NCBI RefSeq assembly: GCF_017676345.1
Contig: NZ_JAFFZM010000008.1
Coordinates: forward strand, 1 to 64,000
Source of the DNA: Streptomyces smyrnaeus
Lineage (GTDB): Bacteria; Actinomycetota; Actinomycetes; Streptomycetales; Streptomycetaceae
DNA: 64,000 nucleotides
Reading direction: 5' to 3'
Shown: positions 1-12,804 of the stretch, in pieces
Numbering within the stretch: the stretch's first letter is position 1
Layout of the letters: every line of letters begins with the position of its first letter
Program-made: the position numbers and the translations under genes
Notes under the pieces: generated by a model
Seen by the model: the letters and a program-made list of their open reading frames with translations, nothing else
Databases searched by the model: none
What the model was told of the DNA's origin: nothing

Positions 1-60
1 CTTTTGGCACGCTGTTGAGTTCTCAAGGAACGGACGCTTCCTTCGAAACCATCTCACTGG
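1..60 (-). promoter_or_regulatory. rRNA operon leader (antitermination/processing region)
   Basis: Read on the minus strand, positions 24-12 give GAGAACTCAACAG followed by TGCC and a run of A. This is the conserved leader motif found just upstream of 16S rRNA in Streptomyces and related actinomycetes, linked to boxA-type antitermination and RNase III processing. A hairpin-forming pair (AAGGAA/TTCCTT) lies at 25-43. No 16S sequence is in the window, so the rRNA operon is inferred to start just left of position 1 and to run leftwards. Confidence 0.8.
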
Positions 61-180
61 TTTCTCCGGACGTTTGCCCTTTCGGTGTCTCCGACTCTAT
101 CAGATCGAATCTGCCTCGAGTTTCGGAGTGCTTCTCGCGCAGAATTCCGTTGCCGGATTTCTTTGCTCGAAGCGGAGAAG

Positions 181-210
181 AATCTAACTGCTGCTGCCGA
201 GCTTGTCCAA
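181..210 (-). promoter_or_regulatory. Probable rRNA operon promoter
   Basis: On the minus strand a -35 TTGGAC (210-205) and a -10 TAGATT (186-181) are separated by 18 bp, a good match to a vegetative (HrdB) promoter. Two further -10-like TAGAGT hexamers on the same strand (215-210 and 99-94) lack a clear -35 but fit the multiple tandem promoters usual for Streptomyces rRNA operons. The stretch 1-308 is noticeably less GC-rich than its surroundings and has no convincing coding potential. Confidence 0.65.
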
Positions 211-308
211 CTCTAGGCAACTGTTCGAATCTACTGCCCATGGTTCACCGCGTCAACGGTTTTCCGGGGCGGAGAGGACAGTAGCAGGTTCCCTGCGGTC
301 CGCGCACA

Positions 309-1316
309 TCATGCGGCAGTCGGCACCTCGGCCGAGCGGTCCGACACGGCGATGTCACCGGTTTCGCCCACCTTGGCCGCTCGTCGGCCCACCACATGGA
401 CGTAGGCGAGGAAGAGCAGCTCCGCCAGGATCCCGATGAGCACACGTGCCCAGGTGGGCAGGCCGGAAGGGGTCACGAACGCTTCGATGACGCCGGAGAC
501 CAGCAGGACGGCTGCCAGACCGAGGGCCATGCCGACGGCGGCGCGCCCCTCTTGGGCCAGCGCCGTGCGTCGGCTTCGCGGGCCCGGGTCGATGACTGTC
601 CAGCCGAGGCGCAGTCCGGTCCCCGCTGCCACGAAGACGGCCGTCAGTTCGAGCAGCCCGTGCGGGAGCAGCAGGCCGAGAAAAGTGTCGAGTCGGCCGG
701 CGGAGCCCATGAGACCGATGCCGACACCAAGATTGAGGACGTTCTGGAAGAGGACCCAGAGCACCGGGAGGCCGAGGAAGGCTCCGAAGACGAGACAGAT
801 GGCGGCGGCCTGGGCGTTGTTCGTCCAGACCTGGGCCGCGAAGGACGTCGCGGGATGGCTCGAGTAGTACGCCTCGTACTGGCCACCTGGCCGGGTCATC
901 TCGCGCAACTCTTCCGGAGCTCCGATGGTGGCGCGGACTTCCGGATGCGTAGCCACCCACCAGGCGATGAGGGCGGCCAGGACGGTGGACAGGAGTGCGG
1001 TGGGGACCCACCAGTTGCGGGAGCGGTAGACAGCGGCGGGGAAGCCCGCTGTGAAGAAGTGCGCGACATCGCGCCATGAGGCGGTGCGTGCTCCGGTGAC
1101 CGTACTGCGGGCGCGGGCGACGAGGCGGGTGAGGCGGTCGGTGATCGCTGGGTCCGGAGCAGTCGACTGGACCTGGGACAGGTGTGTGGCGGCGCGCTGG
1201 TAGAGCGTGACGAGCTCGTCCACTTCCGCTCCGGAGAGGTGACGGTGGCGGCGCAGCAGTTCGTCCAACCGGTCCCACTCGGCGCGGTGGGCCGAGACGA
1301 AGACATCCAGGTCCAT
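309..1316 (-). CDS. SpoIIM family (DUF95) integral membrane protein
   Basis: This 335-residue protein starts at the ATG for MDLDVFVSAHRAEW. An upstream extension of the frame is ignored because it is arginine/glutamine-rich shadow sequence. The N-terminal third is soluble and helical. Then come several hydrophobic segments, including one near WWVPTALLSTVLAALIAWWV and the SpoIIM-type HGLLELTAVF segment. In Bacillus SpoIIM works with SpoIID and SpoIIP during engulfment. Actinobacterial homologues are usually encoded beside RDD-family proteins, as here (divergent, 93 bp apart), and their function is not established. Family assignment is fairly sure; a role in sporulation is not shown by the sequence. 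Confidence 0.85.
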   Translation of the reverse strand: MDLDVFVSAHRAEWDRLDELLRRHRHLSGAEVDELVTLYQRAATHLSQVQSTAPDPAITDRLTRLVARARSTVTGARTASWRDVAHFFTAGFPAAVYRSRNWWVPTALLSTVLAALIAWWVATHPEVRATIGAPEELREMTRPGGQYEAYYSSHPATSFAAQVWTNNAQAAAICLVFGAFLGLPVLWVLFQNVLNLGVGIGLMGSAGRLDTFLGLLLPHGLLELTAVFVAAGTGLRLGWTVIDPGPRSRRTALAQEGRAAVGMALGLAAVLLVSGVIEAFVTPSGLPTWARVLIGILAELLFLAYVHVVGRRAAKVGETGDIAVSDRSAEVPTAA

Positions 1317-1409
1317 GGAGAGAGCTTGGCAGATCGTCGTACTGGAAGACTGGGCCCGAGGATGAAGTGTCAGGTGCCAGGCGACACGGGCCGGGGACTG
1401 GGGTGTGGG

Positions 1410-2252
1410 ATGAGTGAGCTGGTCACAGGGGATGGTGTCGTGCTCGGGCTGCGTCCGGCGCGGCTGCCGAGCAGAGCGTTGGCCATCTGTGTGGACCTGC
1501 TGCTGGCCTGGGGCATCTATCTGGCTTTGTCTCTCGCACTGCTCACCGCCGTGTCCTCTCTTGATGTGGCTGCATTGGCGGCTGTCCAGGTGGGGCTCTT
1601 CCTCCTGGTCCTCGTCGGGGTGCCGATCGCTGTCGAGACGCTCACCGGCGGGCGCTCGGTGGGGAAGATGGCAGCGGGGCTGCGGGTCGTCAGGGACGAC
1701 GGTGGGCCGATCCGGTTCCGGCATGCACTGGTGCGGGGAGCGCTGGGCGTGGTGGAGATCCAGTTGTTGTTCGGACTGGTGGCCTGTGTGACGTCGCTGG
1801 TCTCCGAGCGGGGGCGTCGGCTGGGAGATGTGTTCGCCGGGACGCTGGTGGTCCGAGAGCGCCTTCCGGCGGCTCAGGAGATGTTCGTGCCGCCTCCACC
1901 GCAGTGGCTGGGCGAGCAGTTCGCGGAGCTGGATCTGTCGCGTGTTCCGGACTCGCTGTGGCTCGCGGTACGGCAGTTCCTGCTGCGGGCGGGGCAGTTG
2001 GACCCGGCCGTCCGTCACACGATGGGCGAGCAATTGGCCGATGACGTCAGGGCGTGGGTCGGGACATCGGCCCCGTACGGGACACCCGCCGCCGACTATC
2101 TGGCGGGGGTTGTGGCGGAACGTCGGCGGCGGGAAGCGCAGCACGCCTTCCCCGCGCCCGGGGCGGCTCCCTCATTGCCCGGTACGCCGGTCCCCGAGGA
2201 GGACGGGGGTGGGCCACCTCCGCCGGCCACGGGCTTCGTGCCGCCCACGTGA
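1410..2252 (+). CDS. RDD family membrane protein
   Basis: The 280-residue protein begins MSELVTGDGVVLGLRPARLPSRALAICVDLLL. It has the RDD signature arginine and aspartate in the first membrane segment and a GGRSVGKMAAGLRVV segment before the next ones. Three hydrophobic stretches fill roughly residues 25-160, and the last 100 residues are soluble and proline-rich. RDD proteins are small membrane proteins, some linked to ion or solute transport, without a single agreed function. The ATG at 1410 is chosen because the family homology begins immediately after it. The gene diverges from the SpoIIM-like gene and the two are probably co-regulated. Confidence 0.85.
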   Translation: MSELVTGDGVVLGLRPARLPSRALAICVDLLLAWGIYLALSLALLTAVSSLDVAALAAVQVGLFLLVLVGVPIAVETLTGGRSVGKMAAGLRVVRDDGGPIRFRHALVRGALGVVEIQLLFGLVACVTSLVSERGRRLGDVFAGTLVVRERLPAAQEMFVPPPPQWLGEQFAELDLSRVPDSLWLAVRQFLLRAGQLDPAVRHTMGEQLADDVRAWVGTSAPYGTPAADYLAGVVAERRRREAQHAFPAPGAAPSLPGTPVPEEDGGGPPPPATGFVPPT

Positions 2253-2292
2253 GTCTCCGGAGCGGGTCGGCAGTCTCGGAGCGGGTCGGCCG

Positions 2293-2907
2293 TCAACCGA
2301 ACGTCGACGGTGGTGTTTCAAGATCCTCCAGCTCGATGCCGGGGGCTGCGAGGACGACGTCGCCGGCGAGGTGCACGGCGTGCTGCTCCCCCGTCTCCAG
2401 GTCGTTGACCTGGTAGTTCTCCACGACGAGGGAGCCGTTGTCGGTGGCGTGTGTTTCTCTGTTCAGCAGCGCCCAGGACTGGTCGAGAGTGCGGGGGGCG
2501 AGGACGGGGGGTGTGAACGCGACGAGGCGGACGCGAGTGGCCCGGTCACCGGGAGCCGGGCGCAGCAGCCGCGAGGTCGCGACGAGGAACGCGGGGGATG
2601 CCCCGGTGAAGGAATGGGCGGCGACGTTGCCCTCCTGGGCCTGCTCACCCGTGGGGTCCGAGCGCACCCAGGTGACGCCGTCCAGTGCGGCGCCACGGAC
2701 CTGCCAGTTCGCGGCGTGGAGTTCGAGCCGGATGGGGCGGCCGAGCTCGTCGAGGGTGAGGTCGACGGAGCCCGCGTGCTCGCCCGAGGGGGTGGTGAGC
2801 TGGGAGAAGTAGCGCCAACCGGAGGGGCCGGTGGCGCAGTGGAAGTGCTCTTCGCCGAGGAAGGTGTGGTCGTGCGGATCGTGAAGCGAGTATCGGCCGC
2901 GGGGCAT
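2293..2907 (-). CDS. Conserved hypothetical protein, 204 aa
   Basis: The predicted protein starts MPRGRYSLHDPHDHTFLGEEHFHCATGPSGWRYFSQ. It is soluble, with no signal peptide or membrane segment. Alternating hydrophobic stretches (for example GSVDLTLDELGRPIRLELHAANWQVRG) suggest a beta-rich fold like lipid- or glycolipid-binding proteins, but I recognise no named family with confidence. It lies downstream of ahcY on the same strand, separated by a strong hairpin at 2939-2964, so it is probably expressed separately. It converges with the RDD gene, and the 40 bp between them contain a short direct repeat (CGGAGCGGGTCGG twice). Confidence 0.75.
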   Translation of the reverse strand: MPRGRYSLHDPHDHTFLGEEHFHCATGPSGWRYFSQLTTPSGEHAGSVDLTLDELGRPIRLELHAANWQVRGAALDGVTWVRSDPTGEQAQEGNVAAHSFTGASPAFLVATSRLLRPAPGDRATRVRLVAFTPPVLAPRTLDQSWALLNRETHATDNGSLVVENYQVNDLETGEQHAVHLAGDVVLAAPGIELEDLETPPSTFG

Positions 2908-2938
2908 GGGCGAGGTCCGGAGTCGGTGCGGTGACGGG

Positions 2939-2964
2939 CAGGCCCCCGCCGGGGCGGGGGCCTG
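2939..2964 (-). terminator. Hairpin terminator downstream of ahcY
   Basis: An 11-bp perfect inverted repeat (CAGGCCCCCGC / GCGGGGGCCTG) encloses a 4-nt loop. It sits about 130 bp past the ahcY stop codon and just before the start of the next minus-strand gene. No U-tract follows, which is common for Streptomyces terminators. Confidence 0.6.
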
Positions 2965-3092
2965 GGACCGTGCTGCCTCCCGGCCGACCCGGCGGGCTGT
3001 GCCGCCGAGCTCGGCGCGGGCAGGTCAGAGACGGAGCGTCATGAACGGGTCGCTACCTGGACCGGTAGCGGGATCACTGGTCGCTGTCCGGC

Positions 3093-7211
<4,119 letters not shown>

Positions 7212-7240
7212 CGGCCCCGGGCCGGTCGGGCGGCTGAGCC

Positions 7241-7296
7241 CACAGCGTGACGAGGGCCCGCCCCGGGATTCCGGGGCGGGCCCTCGTCACGCTGTG
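7241..7296. terminator. Long perfect bidirectional terminator
   Basis: A perfect 26-bp inverted repeat (7241-7266 and 7271-7296) with a 4-nt loop GATT lies between the convergent PTS and cation-efflux genes. It should terminate transcription from both sides. The stem is much longer than usual. Confidence 0.9.
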
Positions 7297-7327
7297 GCCG
7301 TACGCGGCAGCGGGTGGCCGCTCGCGG

Positions 7328-8296
7328 TCAGGCGCGCGGCCCGGTCACGTCCGACGGCTCCGAGACCGACTCGCCCTCGGTCTCCTGCGCACGGTAGATG
7401 TCCGGCTCCAGATAGATGACCCGGGCGATCGGCACGGCTTCGCGGACGCGCCCCTCGGCGGCGTCGATGGCGTCGGCGATCTGTACGGCCGTGTCGTCGT
7501 GCTGGACGGCGACCTTGGCGGCCACCAGGAGCTCTTCCGGACCGAGGTGCAGGGTGCGCATGTGGATGACGCGGGTGACGGTCTCACCGTCGACGAGTGC
7601 GGCGTTGATCTTGTCGCGTTCGGCCGGGTCGGCGGACTCGCCCAGCAGCAGCGACTTGGTCTCCACGGCCAGCACCAGTGCGATGACGACGAGCAGCGCA
7701 CCGATGCACATGGTGCCCACGCCGTCCCAGACGCCGTTGCCCGTCAGCAGCGCCACTCCGACGCCGCCGAGGGCGAGGAAGAGGCCGACGAGCGCACCGA
7801 GGTCCTCCAGCAGGACGACGGGCAGTTCCGGCGCCTTGGCGCGGCGGACGAACTGGCCCCAGCTGAGCTTGCCGCGGACCTGGTTGGACTCCTGGATGGC
7901 GGTCCGGAAGGAGAACGTCTCGGCGATGATGGCGAAGACCAGAACGCCGACCGGCCAGTACCAGTGCTCGACTTCGTGTGGGTGAGCGATCTTCTCGTAA
8001 CCCTCGTACAGGGCGAAGACGCCACCGACGGTGAACAGGACGATGGAGACCAGGAAGCCGTAGATGTAGCGTTCGCGGCCGTAGCCGAAGGGGTGTTCCT
8101 CGCTGGCCGCCTTCTTGGCCTTCTTCCCGCCGAGCAGGAGGAGCGCCTGGTTTCCGGAGTCGGCGACGGAGTGGACGCCTTCCGCCAGCATCGAGGCCGA
8201 GCCGCTGAAGCCGGCTGCGACGAACTTGGCGACGGCGATGGCCAGGTTGGCGCCCAGCGCGGCGACGATCGCCTTTGTTCCGCCTGATGCACTCAC
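7328..8296 (-). CDS. Cation diffusion facilitator family transporter
   Basis: This 322-residue membrane protein of the CDF family exports divalent metal ions such as Zn or Fe by proton antiport. The N-terminal membrane domain has the family motif GSASMLAEGVHSVADSGNQALLLLGG with the HxxxD metal-site residues. It is followed by further membrane segments (YGFLVSIVLFTVGGVFALYEG, GVLVFAIIAETFSF, ALVGLFLALGGVGVAL) and a cytoplasmic domain ending in an acidic tail. The GTG at 8296 is the start that matches the family's N-terminus, although the GGAAGG ahead of it is rather distant. It is the last gene of the minus-strand man cluster, 38 bp after manA. Confidence 0.88.
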   Translation of the reverse strand: MSASGGTKAIVAALGANLAIAVAKFVAAGFSGSASMLAEGVHSVADSGNQALLLLGGKKAKKAASEEHPFGYGRERYIYGFLVSIVLFTVGGVFALYEGYEKIAHPHEVEHWYWPVGVLVFAIIAETFSFRTAIQESNQVRGKLSWGQFVRRAKAPELPVVLLEDLGALVGLFLALGGVGVALLTGNGVWDGVGTMCIGALLVVIALVLAVETKSLLLGESADPAERDKINAALVDGETVTRVIHMRTLHLGPEELLVAAKVAVQHDDTAVQIADAIDAAEGRVREAVPIARVIYLEPDIYRAQETEGESVSEPSDVTGPRA

Positions 8297-8334
8297 GAGT
8301 CCCGGATCCTTCCTGCTGCTGTGCGACCGTCCGG

Positions 8335-9567
8335 TCAGACGGCCACTGTGGCGCGGAAGAGCGTACCGTCCCCCGAGATCCGGACCGGCTCTCCTGCCGG
8401 AACGTACGCGGATTGTCCGGGGGCGAGGTCGATGTCCGCCGCACCGCCTTCGGCAGCACCGTCGGCGCCGCCCTCCGTGCGGCGCCGACCGGCTTCCTGT
8501 CCGCCGTGCAGGACGACTGCTCCCTCGGTGCACAGCAGGATCTGCGCGGCGGACGCGTGCAGGGTGTGCGGTGCGGCGCCGGGTACGAGGACGAAACGGG
8601 AGAGGCGGAACTCGCCGACGGGCGTCTCGTAGATCTCCTCGCCGGTCGCCTCGTCGGCCTCGGGGCGCAGGATGCCTGGTTCCGCCGGCTCGAAGCGGAC
8701 GATGCGCAGCAGTTCGGGCACGTCCACGTGCTTGGGCGTCAGGCCGCAGCGCAGCACGTTGTCGGAGTTGGCCATGATCTCGACGCCGAGGCCGCCGAGG
8801 TAGGCGTGCGGGACGCCCGCGGCCAGGTACAGCGCCTCGCCGGGGCGCAGCACGACGTGGTTGAGGAGCATCGCGGCCAGTACCCCGGGGTCGCCCGGGT
8901 AGTGGTGTGCGATGTCCGCGTACACCGCGTACTCGGAGCGCTCGGACGCCGCCTCGGCGGCTTCGGCGACCGTGGCGGCCATCGCGTCCTTGTCGGCCGT
9001 CAGAAGAGCCGTCAGGACCTCGCGCAGCGCCTCGCTCTCGGGGCGGGCGCGCAGGATGTCCACGTACGGCTTGAGGCCGTCGACGCCGAGCCCCTCCAGC
9101 AACGCAGCGGCCTCCTGCGGGTGCCGGAAGCCGCACAGCCCCTCGAACGGGGTGAGGGCGCAGACGAGTTCGGGCTTGTGGCTGTCGTCCTTGTAGTTGC
9201 GCTCGGCCGCGTCCAACGGGATGCCGCGCGCCTCCTCGTCGGCGTAACCCTGGACCGCCTGCGTGCTGTCGGGGTGCACCTGGAGGGAGAGCGGGGCGGC
9301 GGCTGCGAGCAGCTTCAGCAGGAACGGCAGTCGGGGCCCGAAAGTGCGCACTGTCGGGACGCCCAGTTCGCGCTCCGGGTCGGCGGCGATCACCTCGGAC
9401 AGCGGGAGCGGGCCGGTGCCCCTGTCGATGCGGGACGGTGCGCCGGGGTGGGCGCCCATCCACAGCTCGGCCTGGGGCTGACCGGTGGGCTTCTCACCGA
9501 GCAGTTCCGGGAGGGCGGTGGTGGAACCCCAGGCGTACGGCCTGACGGTGTTCTCCAGACGGTCCAT
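8335..9567 (-). CDS. manA: Mannose-6-phosphate isomerase, class I
   Basis: This 410-residue Zn-dependent enzyme interconverts fructose-6-phosphate and mannose-6-phosphate. It begins MDRLENTVRPYAWGSTTALPELLG, typical of type I PMI, and contains the SLQVHPD metal-binding motif and a later VPHAYLGGLGVEIMANSDNVLRCGLTPKHVDV segment. Full length is normal. Upstream manB and the SIS gene are on the same strand with short gaps, so the cluster should supply mannose-1-phosphate for GDP-mannose and protein or glycolipid mannosylation. The C-terminal third contains an Ala/Gly-rich insertion (EGGADGAAEGGAA). Confidence 0.95.
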   Translation of the reverse strand: MDRLENTVRPYAWGSTTALPELLGEKPTGQPQAELWMGAHPGAPSRIDRGTGPLPLSEVIAADPERELGVPTVRTFGPRLPFLLKLLAAAAPLSLQVHPDSTQAVQGYADEEARGIPLDAAERNYKDDSHKPELVCALTPFEGLCGFRHPQEAAALLEGLGVDGLKPYVDILRARPESEALREVLTALLTADKDAMAATVAEAAEAASERSEYAVYADIAHHYPGDPGVLAAMLLNHVVLRPGEALYLAAGVPHAYLGGLGVEIMANSDNVLRCGLTPKHVDVPELLRIVRFEPAEPGILRPEADEATGEEIYETPVGEFRLSRFVLVPGAAPHTLHASAAQILLCTEGAVVLHGGQEAGRRRTEGGADGAAEGGAADIDLAPGQSAYVPAGEPVRISGDGTLFRATVAV

Positions 9568-9633
9568 GAGGTGCGCTGTTCCTGTCGTGCTCAGAGGGCC
9601 TGTGCGAAGTACGGGGTACTGGGTACGGGGTGG

Positions 9634-10953
9634 TCACGCCCAAGGGGAGTCGCTGTCGGCGAGCGTGAGGTAAACGGCGCAGAAATCGGCGGTGGCGATC
9701 AGCTCGGCCGCGGCCTCCAGCGCGCTGCTGCCCTCGGCCGGTTCCAGCTCGCTGAGTGCCGCCTCGTGCGCGTAGGCCAGGTCGCGGGCGGCCACGGTCG
9801 CGGACTCGCCGCCGGGCGCCGCCTCGCGCAGCAGGACGACCCGGGCACGCGTCGTCTCCGGTTCCTCGACCCGGTCGCGGAAGAAGTCGTCCGGGTCGGA
9901 GCCCGGCGCGAAGGGCCCGGCCAGCAGTGCGCCGTGTGCCGACATGGCCTCGGGCAGTTCGGCCGGGAGGGCGGGCCGGCCGCAGAGCGCTGCCAGCACG
10001 GCGGACCAGTGGCGGGCGGCGGCACCCGCGATGGCGCCCTCGCTCCACAGCAGCGGTACCGCGCCGGACAGTTCGACGGCCAGGGTCTTGCCGGGGTTGC
10101 TGTAGGGCGGGATGGCGGGGCCGCAGCGTTCGGCGATCTCGTCCAGCCGGTCGGCGAGCGCGGTGAGGGCCGACGGGCCGGTCTGCGTCAGTCCGAGGCG
10201 GTCGCACAGCAGCAACAGCGGGGTGAGCAGCGCCCACAGGGTGCCGGGGACGTCGACGGGCCGCCCGGCCGGGGTTCCGGCGCCCCGCCGCCCCTCCCGG
10301 TCGCCGTCCCGGTCACCTTCCTGGTCGACGCCGCCGTTCACGCCGCCTTCGCCGCCGAGGCCGCTTCCCCCGTCGAAGCCGTCCGAGCCGGGTGGGGCGG
10401 CGGCAGCGTCCACGTCCAGCGGGTGCGCGGGGACGTCCGGCGAGGGGTAGACCTGGTACGGGCCGGGCGCCAGCGGTACGGCCAGGCCCCGCGTCTCACC
10501 GAGCGCGTCGACGAGCGGCGCGCCCTGCGGGGTGACGGCGACGACGGTGCAGCCGCGGCGGTACGCCTGGTCGACCAGGGCGATGAGGCCGGGCTCGGTG
10601 CCGTCCGGGGTGACGAGCAGCAGCAGATCGAGCGGCCCCGCCCAGCCGGGCAGCGACCAGCGCAGCGCACCGGTGGCCGCCAGGGCGCCGGAGGGACGCA
10701 GCCCGGTGACGGGCACCGCTCCGTTGGTGAGGGCGCCGAGCAGATCGGTGGCACAGGCGGTCGCCGGACCCGGCCCGGCGACCAGGAGCGCGCGGGGCCG
10801 GCCCTCGGGCTGGAGCTTGTCCAAGCCCGCCTCGGCGGCCTGGCGCACCCCCGTGCGAACGCGTGCTCCGGCCTGTGCGGCGCCACGCAGCAAGCCGCGT
10901 ACGTCGGCACGGGCCAGAGCCTCGGGGGTGTCGAGGAGCGTCTCGTCGAGCAT
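9634..10953 (-). CDS. SIS-domain phosphosugar isomerase-like protein
   Basis: The 439-residue protein has a SIS-like N-terminal half (PRALLVAGPGPATACATDLLGAL, then LDLLLLVTPDGTEPGLIALVDQAYRRGCTVVAVTPQGAPL). Its C-terminal half resembles the bifunctional phosphoglucose/phosphomannose isomerase family (PPYSNPGKTLAVELSGAVPLLWSEG). It lies between manA and manB genes, so a role in glucose- or mannose-phosphate isomerisation or its regulation is likely, but activity cannot be deduced. A Gly/Asp-rich insertion (GSDGFDGGSGLGGEGGVNGG) interrupts the middle. The ATG at 10953 follows GGAGG. Confidence 0.85.
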   Translation of the reverse strand: MLDETLLDTPEALARADVRGLLRGAAQAGARVRTGVRQAAEAGLDKLQPEGRPRALLVAGPGPATACATDLLGALTNGAVPVTGLRPSGALAATGALRWSLPGWAGPLDLLLLVTPDGTEPGLIALVDQAYRRGCTVVAVTPQGAPLVDALGETRGLAVPLAPGPYQVYPSPDVPAHPLDVDAAAAPPGSDGFDGGSGLGGEGGVNGGVDQEGDRDGDREGRRGAGTPAGRPVDVPGTLWALLTPLLLLCDRLGLTQTGPSALTALADRLDEIAERCGPAIPPYSNPGKTLAVELSGAVPLLWSEGAIAGAAARHWSAVLAALCGRPALPAELPEAMSAHGALLAGPFAPGSDPDDFFRDRVEEPETTRARVVLLREAAPGGESATVAARDLAYAHEAALSELEPAEGSSALEAAAELIATADFCAVYLTLADSDSPWA

Positions 10954-11070
10954 CTTCCGTGGCCTCCGATCGGCTTCCGGTGCTGCGGGTACGCCTGCTG
11001 GTCGGGCCTGCTGGGCGTACGGCGCGTGCAGCGCGTCCCGGCGGGAGCGCTGGGGCTCAGCCGTACCGGC

Positions 11071-11244
11071 TCAGGCGGGTCGGCGTGCCTCGTCCACCAG
11101 GAGCACCGGGATGCCGTCGCGCACCGGGTACACCAGGCCGCACTCCGCCTCCGAGGTGCACAGCAGCTCGTCGCCCTCCTCGCGCAGCGGCGCGTGGCAC
11201 GCCGGACAGGCGAGGATCTCAAGAAGTCCGGCTTCGAGCGGCAT
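11071..11244 (-). CDS. Trm112-like zinc-ribbon protein, 57 aa
   Basis: The short ORF encodes MPLEAGLLEILACPACHAPL followed by a second Cys pair (CTSEAEC) and the family ending YPVRDGIPVLLVDEA. This matches the bacterial Trm112/UPF0434 family, a small Zn-binding fold known in eukaryotes as a methyltransferase activator. It sits in the man operon between the SIS gene and manB on the same strand, as is usual in Streptomyces. The ATG at 11244 follows a GAGGA ribosome-binding site. Four cysteines are in place for metal binding. Confidence 0.92.
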   Translation of the reverse strand: MPLEAGLLEILACPACHAPLREEGDELLCTSEAECGLVYPVRDGIPVLLVDEARRPA

Positions 11245-11334
11245 GTGTTCCTCCTGGTGCGGTGCGCGGCAGCTGTGTGCTGACTGTGCGGTCAGGGTAC
11301 CGCCGGGGGCGGCCGACGGTACCCGGGGCGGCCG

Positions 11335-12720
11335 TCAGACCGCGGAGGTGGGCTCCTCCTCCGCCCGGACGATGGCCAGCACCTCGTCGCGGACGCGCTC
11401 GACGGTGGCGGTGTCGCGGGCCTCCACGTTCAGCCTGAGCAGCGGTTCGGTGTTGGAGGGGCGGAGGTTGAACCACCAGTTGACGCCGGTGACGGTGAGT
11501 CCGTCGAGCTCGTCCAGTGTGACGCCCTCACGGCCGGCGAAGGCCGCCTTGACGGCTGCTGTGCGGTTGAACTGGTCGCGAACGGTGCTGTTGATCTCTC
11601 CGGAGGAGGCGTAGCGGTCGTAGCGGGCGACCAGCTGGGAGAGGGTGCCGTCCTGCCTGCCGAGCGCGGCCAGCACATGCAGCGCGGCGAGCATGCCGGT
11701 GTCGGCGTTCCAGAAGTCGCGGAAGTAGTAGTGGGCCGAGTGTTCGCCGCCGAAGATGGCGCCGGTCCTGGCCATCTCCTGCTTGATGAAGGAGTGGCCG
11801 ACGCGGGTGCGGACGGGCAGGCCACCGCTCTCCCTGATGACCTCCGGCACGGACCAGGAGGTGATGAGGTTGTGGATCACCGTGGAGCCGGGCTCCTTGG
11901 CCAGCTCGCGGGAGGCGACCAGCGCGGTGATCGCGGACGGGGAGACCGGGTCGCCGTTCTCGTCCACGACGAAGCAGCGGTCGGCGTCTCCGTCGAAGGC
12001 CAGACCGATGTCGGCGCCGACCTCGCGCACCCGCTGCTGGAGGTCGACGAGGTTCTTGGGATCGAGCGGGTTGGCCTCGTGGTTGGGGAACGTGCCGTCC
12101 AGCTCGAAGTACATCTGGTGCAGTTCGACCGGCAGCCCGGCCAGCACGAAGGGGACGGTCAGACCGCCCATGCCGTTGCCGGCGTCGACCACGACCTTGA
12201 GCGGGCGGCTGTCCGTCAGATCGACCAGGGAGTGCAGATGCGCCGCGTACTCCTCCAGCATGTCCCGCTGGGTGACGCTGCCTTGCGGCTTGTCCGCCGC
12301 CGGAGCGCCGCCCGCGTCGCTCCACCGTTCCACCAGGGAGCGGATCTCGGCCAGCCCGGTCTCCTCGCCCACCGGAGTGGCACCGGCGCGGCACATCTTG
12401 ATGCCGTTGTACCGGGCGGGGTTGTGGCTGGCGGTGAACATCGCGCCCGGCAGATCGAGTTTGCCGCTGGCGAAGTAGAGCTCGTCGGTGGAGCACAGGC
12501 CGATCTCGGTGACGTCGGCGCCCTGGCCGGACGCGCCCCGTCCGAACGCCCGGACGAGGCCGGGCGAGGAGGGCCGCATGTCGTGTCCGACGACGACGGC
12601 CGAGGCCCCGGTGACGCGGACGAACGCGGCGCCGAAGAGCTCGGCCGTCGTCTCGTCCCACTGGTCCGGAACCACACCGCGCACGTCGTACGCCTTCACG
12701 ATCTGAGACAGATCAGCCAC
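11335..12720 (-). CDS. manB: Phosphomannomutase/phosphoglucomutase
   Basis: This 461-residue alpha-D-phosphohexomutase converts mannose-6-phosphate to mannose-1-phosphate (and probably the glucose equivalents). Recognisable parts in order are MADLSQIVKAYDVRGVVPDQ, the phosphoserine loop AMFTASHNPARYNGIK, the Mg-binding loop FDGDADRCFVVDENG, the sugar-binding GGEHSAHYYFRDF and the phosphate-binding RPSNTEPLLRLNVEA near the C-terminus. The GTG start at 12720 follows AGGAGAGG. It is the upstream member of a co-directional group running through Trm112, SIS, manA and the CDF gene. Confidence 0.96.
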   Translation of the reverse strand: MADLSQIVKAYDVRGVVPDQWDETTAELFGAAFVRVTGASAVVVGHDMRPSSPGLVRAFGRGASGQGADVTEIGLCSTDELYFASGKLDLPGAMFTASHNPARYNGIKMCRAGATPVGEETGLAEIRSLVERWSDAGGAPAADKPQGSVTQRDMLEEYAAHLHSLVDLTDSRPLKVVVDAGNGMGGLTVPFVLAGLPVELHQMYFELDGTFPNHEANPLDPKNLVDLQQRVREVGADIGLAFDGDADRCFVVDENGDPVSPSAITALVASRELAKEPGSTVIHNLITSWSVPEVIRESGGLPVRTRVGHSFIKQEMARTGAIFGGEHSAHYYFRDFWNADTGMLAALHVLAALGRQDGTLSQLVARYDRYASSGEINSTVRDQFNRTAAVKAAFAGREGVTLDELDGLTVTGVNWWFNLRPSNTEPLLRLNVEARDTATVERVRDEVLAIVRAEEEPTSAV

Positions 12721-12804
12721 GGCCAGCCTCTCCTGGGTCGTCGGTCGGCAACGGTCCCAAATCTACCCGCGCGGGTGAGGGCTGCGGTGCGGCAGCACGG
12801 TGGG

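Noticed and set aside
1..308. Small protein genes at the left edge
   Set aside because: Both-strand ORFs here overlap the rRNA leader and promoters and show no codon bias or ribosome-binding sites.
8275..11283. About 1000-codon plus-strand frame across manA and the SIS gene
   Set aside because: It crosses three convincing minus-strand genes and their start signals, so it is a GC-skew artefact.
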